The translations under genes were made by a program, and so were the position numbers. The notes under the pieces are model-generated. The model made no database searches and was not told the origin of the DNA. It worked only from the letters and a program-made list of their open reading frames with translations. A stretch of 64,000 nt of DNA from Pseudisothecium myosuroides (Eukaryota > Streptophyta > Bryopsida > Hypnales > Lembophyllaceae), in the NCBI GenBank assembly GCA_951799445.1, contig OX637291.1, forward strand, positions 1,366,501 through 1,430,500. The letters are read 5' to 3'. Positions 56,501 to 64,000 of the stretch are shown piece after piece (within the stretch, counting starts at the first letter, position 1; the number at the start of each line of letters is the position of its first letter).

Positions 56501-59500
56501 AAGAAATGGGTCACTACCTAAAGCAAAATTGAATAAGTGTCAATTTTCACTTCTTGCATATAAGAAGTGAATATGCCATTTATTTGATGAATTAAAAAAA
56601 TTATTAGTGAGCAAATTCTTCAAGTCGTTCATTTGTGAAAGGAATTTGTTAGCTAATACGGGTATTGGAAGCAGAAGCAGAAGCCTACTTGCCTGGAACT
56701 GAGGAATAAAAAGGGTCGGTGACGTCTTCCATATGTTTCACAAGGTAGGCAGCCTGCCCAAGGTAAGTCACAATCAAGCAGGGATAAACCAGGGAAGTGA
56801 ACGCAATCTGCACAATCACCACCACTCGGACTATCAGGGATTTGGACTGCATTTATCACAACACGTATGGGAAGAAAATGAATCCAACTATTTTAAAGCA
56901 TTTGCTGAATTAAATTTGTCAATATTAATTAATTAATTGATAGGGAATGTTACCGCTTATAGTATTCTCGGAATCAATGAACAAGGATCCAAGAAAGAAA
57001 AGAATCCAATTCACCTTGTGTTCAATGTCAGGTTAGGAAAGGCAACTTACAATAGAATTATTAAATTCTTTTTATCCAATCCTTTAACAAGTTTCCATGC
57101 GAGCTCAACAAACAATGATTTAAAGATGGTAATGGAATAGTGGGCAAATTTTTCAATAATTTAGTGCTCCACAATCCTTTGTGTTGGGTTACTATGTTAA
57201 GAATTTAGGTATGCATATCCATTATGGACCTTCAACCCAATTGAGTCATGCCTTATACATTCATCAGTTGAATTGGTATTTCAAAATCATGTAAGGTGGA
57301 AACACCAATACCATCCATATATTCATTCCTGTACAGTAGACTTCCCTTAAAATGTCCCCCAAAAGTGTCATCAAACCGTCCTCATATTAAATTGTAGTTG
57401 ATGGATTGCTAATTTTTCTAGATTTTGGTGTTACAACTAGACAATTTTTCTAGAGTGTAGTTCAAGGTGCCTTAGGGAGTTTTACTTTAAAAATTCATAG
57501 AAATTAGATGCTTTATCCAAAAATTCAATTTTTTTTTAAATTTATGATTTTCAATTGCTAGTATTGCAAAAACATTTTTTCTACAAAAAGGTGCCTTCAA
57601 CTATGCCGAATTGCTTAAAGGGACGGTTTTAGGTGTTTCCACCTTATGGTATGCATACCTGTATAGACCGAAAGCTGAAGTGACCCAAGTCAGCAAACAT
57701 CGCCTCCGTCCCTGGAGCTATACACCATTAGAAAACAAGTATTCAAGATCTAATAAATATATTTATGCCTTCGGTTTGCCGTCTTCAGCATGTACTTCGT
57801 CCGATTAAGAAAAATGCACAGTACCGTTGAATGTTAGTGAACAGTTCTGTGATGATGCAATACGATCATAACATTCTTTAAAAATACAACTGGAATCCCT
57901 TCGGAAATCTGAGTATCATTGGCATTGAGCAATAAATGTGAAAAGTTGTACTCATTCAGGTGTCCTGCATAAAAAATGAAATCATTGACTTCGTACCTGT
58001 CATACACAAGACGATTCCTCCAAGATGCTCCCAACCCGATCTTTTATTCCTCCTAAAGAAATTAACAATCTGAAGGGGGTTGAAAGCTTGGAATATAGTC
58101 GTGTCCCATTTGATGATGTTGTAACAACCGATCAAAGCTAGAGATAGAAACCATATCACGAATATCGGTGCAAACAGAAATGAAATCTTTGCTGTGCCGA
58201 AACGTTGCATGCTGAAGAGAATGACGAGGATAATGAGGGAGATGACTGTCACCCAAACTGTCAAGACAAAGTCCAGCCAACAGTTAGAGAACATGTCAAT
58301 AAATTAAAAAAAGGATCTTCAATCTCACTACAAAGATGCTGCAAGATGACGAACTGTAGCATTCTTGACTCGTAGTGACATGGCATCTTTTGAGAACAAT
58401 GTCGAAGCACAGCAAGTGAAATTAAAGCTTTCACGTACTCTCACAATTGAAGACAGACGCTCATTGGCTTCAGCTCTTACTTGTACGAATTGAGTTCAAA
58501 CTTTACAAAACAAGATGTCAATTGAGTTACTACTCAAGCCAATCCGGCTTGACTTCTCTAGAATGTTTGTAACTGTTAAGAAAAAAAGAACAAAAATAAA
58601 GGAAAGAGAAAAAGCTACATCCTAGTTCAAAGTCGGTATAATTTCAAATACTTACTGTTATCCAACTTGGTTGAAGCAGCTTTAATTCCGACCACTGCTG
58701 ACAAGACTGCAGAGCGCAAAAGATGAAGAATCATCAGCACTCGAGCAATTCTGGACACAGATGCAATCTCCAGGACGACGGTTCTCGTTCGTCAGTATAC
58801 TTGTGTAACAACTAGCTCGTGGACAGACACTCCTACTTTTAACACCATGAAAATTGATTGATGGACCACCCTCCCTAATTAAGCAATTATATTATCCCCT
58901 AAAGGACCAAGGAATCATGCTTGAAAATGACCTGTTCAATTAATCATATTGTAAAAAATGTAAATCAGGTGGGGCCAAATTTCTGTACCACTAGAATCAG
59001 TGAAAAACGTTGCATTTGTTGATCAAAAAGTAAGTACACGTGAGCAAAAGAATGTGCTAAAAAATCCACATGAGGCCAAACTTGAATTGCAGGGGTCAAG
59101 CTACAAGAACGAGGAAGATCATACAAGTTTCATGTTAAATCCGAAACCCTACACATCAGGTTTTATCTGTGAAACCCTAAAGGACGAAACTGGGTACCTG
59201 AGATTGCCGGAGTTAATATCCCATCGCCGATCACCATGCACGTTCCAAACAGCACAATCACCAAGAGCAATTTCTGAAGAATGTAGCTGCCCTCCAGCTT
59301 CCTCTGAATGAAGGTTTTCTGATGGGCACTGTCCACGTGATACGTGGTCAGCTCTGCATCGGTAGGGTGTTGATTCGGCAGCGCACTTATGTTACAATAT
59401 CTGCACAACAAAGAGTAGAGAGCAAAGGTTCCTCCTGCAGCAAGACAAGACTCCAAGTAAGAAATTCGCTTAAGGTTTCAAACCCTAAAAATGATGCACG

Positions 59501-60965
59501 ATTCCAAAGTCAGACTCAGAGAGGTGGTTTACTGTTCCAAAGATTTTGATTTACCTTCACCGTTATCGTTGGCTCTCATTACGATAAAGATGTACTTGAT
59601 TAAGGGGATGGCGGTGAGCGTGTAGAGAATGAGAGACAAAGCTCCGATGATGTCGTCCTGATGCTGCACTCCTTTGAAAAACGTGCTCTTAAAGACGTAC
59701 AAAGGGGATGTGCCCAAGTCTCCGTACACGACCCCCAGGCTCTGGTAGGCGAGGCGCAATACCGCACCCAGCGTCACAGCCTGCAAGACATGAAATTTAT
59801 TTTATTTAAATGTTATGACATCCGTGCATGTTAAAGAAAACTATACAAATTGTGTTCACAAACAGAAAAACATGCTCATAAATTCACAGGTGAACCTAAA
59901 ACACAGCCACAGGAGACAATGTGGGGACAGTGCCCAAACTTTAGAACTCCAAATTTTACTATTAACAAGACGCCGTCATCGTCTATCCGTGCATGCACAG
60001 AACAGGAGCGCCACCGACGATGTACAGATTAGTGAGGTCAACAAAATGGTACCAACTGCATTTCGATGCTGCGTCGAAAGGACTACGACTAGGTCACCGA
60101 CAGACCTTGCCAACAAGAAAACGAGAAGACCTTTACATACACTTCCACACTCTCTAGCATCTAAACCGACAGAGCACTCGCCACTTTCACTTCACAAACG
60201 CCCCAGAATTGCCACTTCAAAGGGGGCCGGGACTTTCACCATAATCAAAAGTCCCTGGAGTTTCACTCTAAATCTTCTACACTAGTGAGCACTCATCCAT
60301 CACCTCTAAAATTCCAGAAACCCGGGGGAAAACCCCTCAACCCCCACGAGAGGATTTCAGTGCAATTGACTCAACAGCGACCTCAGATCTATTCCAGTCA
60401 TAAATCGCGCCCGTCTGGGCACTTCAACGTCACACTTGTTGCGCACCGAAACGAAGATCAGTCCTAGTGTTTAAAGCTCTCGAATTGCACAATTGTGGCC
60501 CTTGTAAACACGGCATTCCATCGACTACTACCTTCCGAAGACGAAATTCGAGAAACCCACAATGCAAACTCCGAATCTCCCCGACCACTCAACTGACACA
60601 GATGAAATTGAACATGGAAATTGGACAAATCTCCTTTTTCGTGTTCAAATTCCGTATTGTGTACCCTTGTGTACCTCGTGAATTCTACTCCACAATCACT
60701 CTAAAATTCTTCCGAAATTCCATTGTAAGAGGTGGTCAGTTTGGATTTTCACAGTCTCTTCGGGCACCACTGTTCATGAGATTTGTGTGTAATATTGCAC
60801 CTGGTTGAGGTACATAGAGCGCACGTGATCGGCTTCCGCGCCCAGCGGCTTGTCAATCCGCTGATCCATTGCCCATAATCGCCCTGGATTGCGTTCGCTG
60901 CTCAATCCTCCTCGCCCATCCTCGCCATCCCCGAGCTCCGACTGCTGCACCGTCGACGTCGACAT
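53536..60965 (-). CDS. HAK/KUP: HAK/KUP/KT potassium transporter, complete, 10 exons
   Basis: Exons in transcription order: 60965-60801, 59780-59555, 59434-59198, 58706-58656, 58257-57997, 57711-57659, 56807-56693, 56026-55772, 55172-54650 and 54106-53536. They sum to 2457 bp, giving 818 aa, a normal family length. It is a plasma- or vacuolar-membrane K+ transporter, usually H+-coupled. Conserved segments are all present: [10 protein letters not shown] (about 32), [15 protein letters not shown] (about 71), [68 protein letters not shown], a long C-terminal cytosolic domain ([16 protein letters not shown]) and the family's terminal GMVYYV. About 12 membrane helices are expected. All introns are GT-AG except the one after exon 7, whose donor is GCAAGTA. 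The start is the only ATG upstream in frame with a normal N-terminus. Transport direction and regulation cannot be read from sequence. Confidence 0.93.
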
Positions 60966-63900
60966 GAAAACCGGGTTGCAACCAAATCGAGCTTGTGATC
61001 GAGAATTGTTTCAGTTCTTCTTCGCCGGAGAATTGCAGTCGATTCGTCTTGGCGAGAGCATCGTCGAGCTGCGCTCTCGTGAACTTAGATGCTCTTCGAG
61101 TTCCGAGCTCTGGTTGCCTGGCTCTAGTTGCCGACGCAGGCCATTGGCGGAGACGCGGAGAATCTGACGTGGACTCGAGTGAGATCCTACGTGGATGTGT
61201 GGTGGTGGGTCCCACCCTACCCAGTCCGCCCCTACCTACGTGGCAGGCTGACGTGGGCGCGGGATATAGATTCTAAAATACACGGGCAGTGCCGATGATT
61301 CGACCATTCGGGGAAAGGGCCGCGTTCCCATGGCAACGAGGTTCGAGGAAAAGGGGGGTTGCATGGGGGTTGTATGTACGCGGTTTGTAGATTTGGTTGC
61401 TATTGGGGATTGGGAATTGGGAAATTGGGCACAAAAGAAGGGGAATAATAGGGACAAAGTGACAAACTAATCTTTTAATTGGAATAGTCAATCACTGTTT
61501 TTTATTGTGCAAATGGGCCTTTTTTTTATTAATACTTTACTTAGTGGGAATATCCACTGGGGTTTTGGTGCATGGTCCCGGCCTCAGGGAGAATGTAAGA
61601 ATGTACTGTACCTTACCTTACAATGCGTTTGGCATAACTATAAGGTTGCCTGTGGTTCTCAGTCTACCATACGTGAAGGTATGATTCGGCAGTGAAGTGC
61701 CGAATTAGTTTCTTTTTCAGGAGCAAAGGGATTTGGCAGGTGGTATATTCTAGGATATTCCAGAAATTCACTTGTGATCTTCCAAAAATTTCACTTGTAA
61801 TATTTTCAAAAATTTAGACATCCCAAAAAATACTTAATTTATGTTTGAATCTGACCTTCATGTAGGGTATTTGTAATAAATTTGAATTCCCAAGTCATTG
61901 TTCAGGGCATCCTCAGTCCAGGATGGTCGGGGTGAACTGGCCCCCTCGTTCGGCTTCCTTGCAAGGGTGCATGTGAAAAAAAAGCCCCCTATTTTGAGCC
62001 ATCTCTAGGATATATTCTAGACCTCTCCTAGCTAATTTGGGGCCTCTGATAGCAGATATGAATTCATAATTTGCAAATTTTATCATGCCTCGCAAATAAA
62101 AAATTTTAGGGTTTTCCCTCGAGGCTGAGTGAAGGGGTCAGTTCTCCCCGGCCTCCAGGACCGGACGTAGGGGCACTAATAAAGGAGAAGCATCCAAAAC
62201 CAACAATGTAATGGAAATCGTCCATGTATTTCAAAGAAAGAAAAAAAAAACATCAGTGTACCCAATTGCAATCATTTCTAGATATTGTAGTCATTTTAGA
62301 ACATAAATCTAGGTAGCCCATGGATAACTTATCATTTTGGTCAATAAATAATAACCTATCTATGGTGTACCTAAATTTGAGTTTTAGAATGACTACCATG
62401 TCTACAAAATTATCGCAATTGGATACATTGTTGGTTTTGGGTGCTTGTGCCTTACTGGAATTTTTAAGAGGAAGGTCATGGCTCTCATTATGTTCTGGTG
62501 GTTTTTAGAAGAAAATTTGCACACTACAAAGCTGGCAATCCAAACCTCAAATGGATTTTGACGCAATATAAAAAAGAAGGAGAGGACAAATATTATATAT
62601 GAAAAAAAGACCTTTCATACAAAAAAAATGTAATTTATTGGCACACACCACAAAGCTTGAAAAGGATGACAATAATTATGACTCTTTGTATCATGAGCTA
62701 ACTTATAGGCTCTCAATATCTTAGCAACTTGTTGAGGCTTGATAGTTGGGTTGGAAATAAATAAAGAAGCACCAATTCTAGTTGCATTGGGGAGTATTTT
62801 TTGGAGTTGCCCCTTTCATTATGGCATTGGCATGGTGGTTTGCAGTTGGACTAAGGATGACCTTACTATTCTATATCAGTGATGGAATGATAGAATGATA
62901 TCTGGGAGCAAGGACAAGGATGAAACTTATGAGGCAAAATTTAATTACTTTAAAAAAGCAGGTCACCTTTATAGAGGGATGATTATTTGCTTATCCATCC
63001 GTAAAACTTGCTAAGGGAAGTGCAACAATATTCAAAACTAATGGTAATTAAGCAAGTTTAGTATTATAAAAAAAATATTATTTTCATTGAATGTTATTGG
63101 CAAGTGAAAGAGGGTTTCCAAGCACTTTATTTGTATATTATTTGGACACCGTATGAATTACTAATGAAATTTCAAAGTCCTATCTATAGGTGTACAATAA
63201 ATTGACATTAGACTCTCTTAGATTTTCATGTTTTGATTGTACACATCTTGCTTAATAAATATTTAGGTTTTAGTGTCATTTTTTGGTTCAAATGTAGGTA
63301 TCATATTTTGTACAGAGATGATTACAAGTATACATACCTTGTATTAATTTCCAACTATTGCAAGTGTCTAGCAATGGTCAATAAAAATAAAATGAAACTT
63401 TATCTTTTACTATGTCAAAATATTATTAGTAGAGAGAAAAATAGTATTTAGAGGAGTTGCTAATAGAAATTATTAAAGTATACTTAGATGTCTTGCTAGA
63501 TTTCTTTAAAGGGGATATTTTTTCCTTATTCAAATGTAGATAGATGTAAAAATTTGATACAAGAATGAGCTGCTTTGCAAAATTCTTACATTCAGTATGT
63601 TCCTATTGTATGTTGTGACTAATTATTCAATCTTTCAAATTATTAAATTTTTTTTTTCAGAGATCAAATCACAAGTCATAAGATGTTTAGATTCTTTTGT
63701 GAGGATTTGAAATTATTGGGATTTTTTCAACTGTAGGTAAAAGGGAAGGAAAATCATTCATATCAAATACAAAATTAACTCAAAAAATCTGAAAATTTCT
63801 CCATAGGTGTACATGATATTGGTGTAGTAAAAAATTTAATAAGTCTTTTTATAATTAGAAAATTGATAGATTGTGGTTATGGGCTTAGAGTTCAAATTGC

Positions 63901-64000
63901 AATCAAATGTTCAATTCTAGGAATATTTCAAAGTTTCAAGGTAGAATGAAAATTACACTTTATTAGCTTCATTTTGTTAGATGGTCCCAAATTCAAAAAG
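60966..64000. other. HAK promoter side, then AT-rich DNA without a gene
   Basis: The first 500 bp upstream of the HAK start are GC-richer, as expected of a leader and promoter; no clear TATA box. Beyond about 61500 the DNA is AT-rich. Short frames (61507-61695, 62320-62508, 63233-63451) show no known motif. The last 60 bases resemble a stretch near 52940-53000. Confidence 0.5.

Overview
The window looks like nuclear DNA of a land plant, most likely a seed-free plant (bryophyte, lycophyte or fern grade; not resolved further). The reasons are GT-AG introns with ordinary plant splice sites, plant gene families (HAK/KUP potassium transporter, DUF3444, TPR-SET, CGFS glutaredoxin, DUF21/CBS relic), long AT-rich intergenic DNA rich in decayed repeats, and an animal-like DDE transposase family that is uncommon in flowering plants. 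Intact genes end on TAA, TAG or TGA exactly where their families end, so the standard code applies.

Layout. 1-5.7 kb: AT-rich DNA with one short coding-like relic (2.86-3.30 kb). 5.7-15.2 kb, plus strand: a locus ending in a coiled-coil/RING-like protein of about 586 aa. Its 5' part is broken by in-frame stops, and its third intron carries a 3.4 kb CCGGA-rich gag-like element. 15.9-17.8 kb: a mosaic of relics resembling the mRNA-export factor GLE1 and a DUF21 (CBSDUF/CNNM-like) protein. 18.4-20.5 kb, minus strand: a complete five-exon unknown gene (446 aa) built partly from duplicated exon-intron modules. 22.7-26.7 kb: a non-coding composite of tandem repeats. 27.8-33.0 kb, minus strand: a nearly intact DDE transposase-like gene. 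33-38.4 kb: AT-rich DNA with one GC-rich island.

39.5-41.8 kb, plus: an intact single-exon TPR-SET methyltransferase-like gene. 43.6 kb: a broken CGFS glutaredoxin fragment. 45.1-50.0 kb, plus: an eight-exon gene whose predicted product joins an XRCC4-like head, a SUMO-interacting-type motif, an AT-hook and a C-terminal DUF3444 domain. A 342 bp copy of part of the TPR-SET gene lies 42 bp beyond it. 53.5-61.0 kb, minus: a complete ten-exon HAK/KUP potassium transporter (818 aa) with one GC-AG intron. 61-64 kb: AT-rich DNA without a supported gene.

The genes do not form a pathway. The confident active genes are the HAK transporter and the TPR-SET gene; the unknown 446-aa gene and the XRCC4-head/DUF3444 gene have unbroken in-phase splice models. 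The XRCC4-like/DUF3444 composite and the DDE family deserve the closest look.
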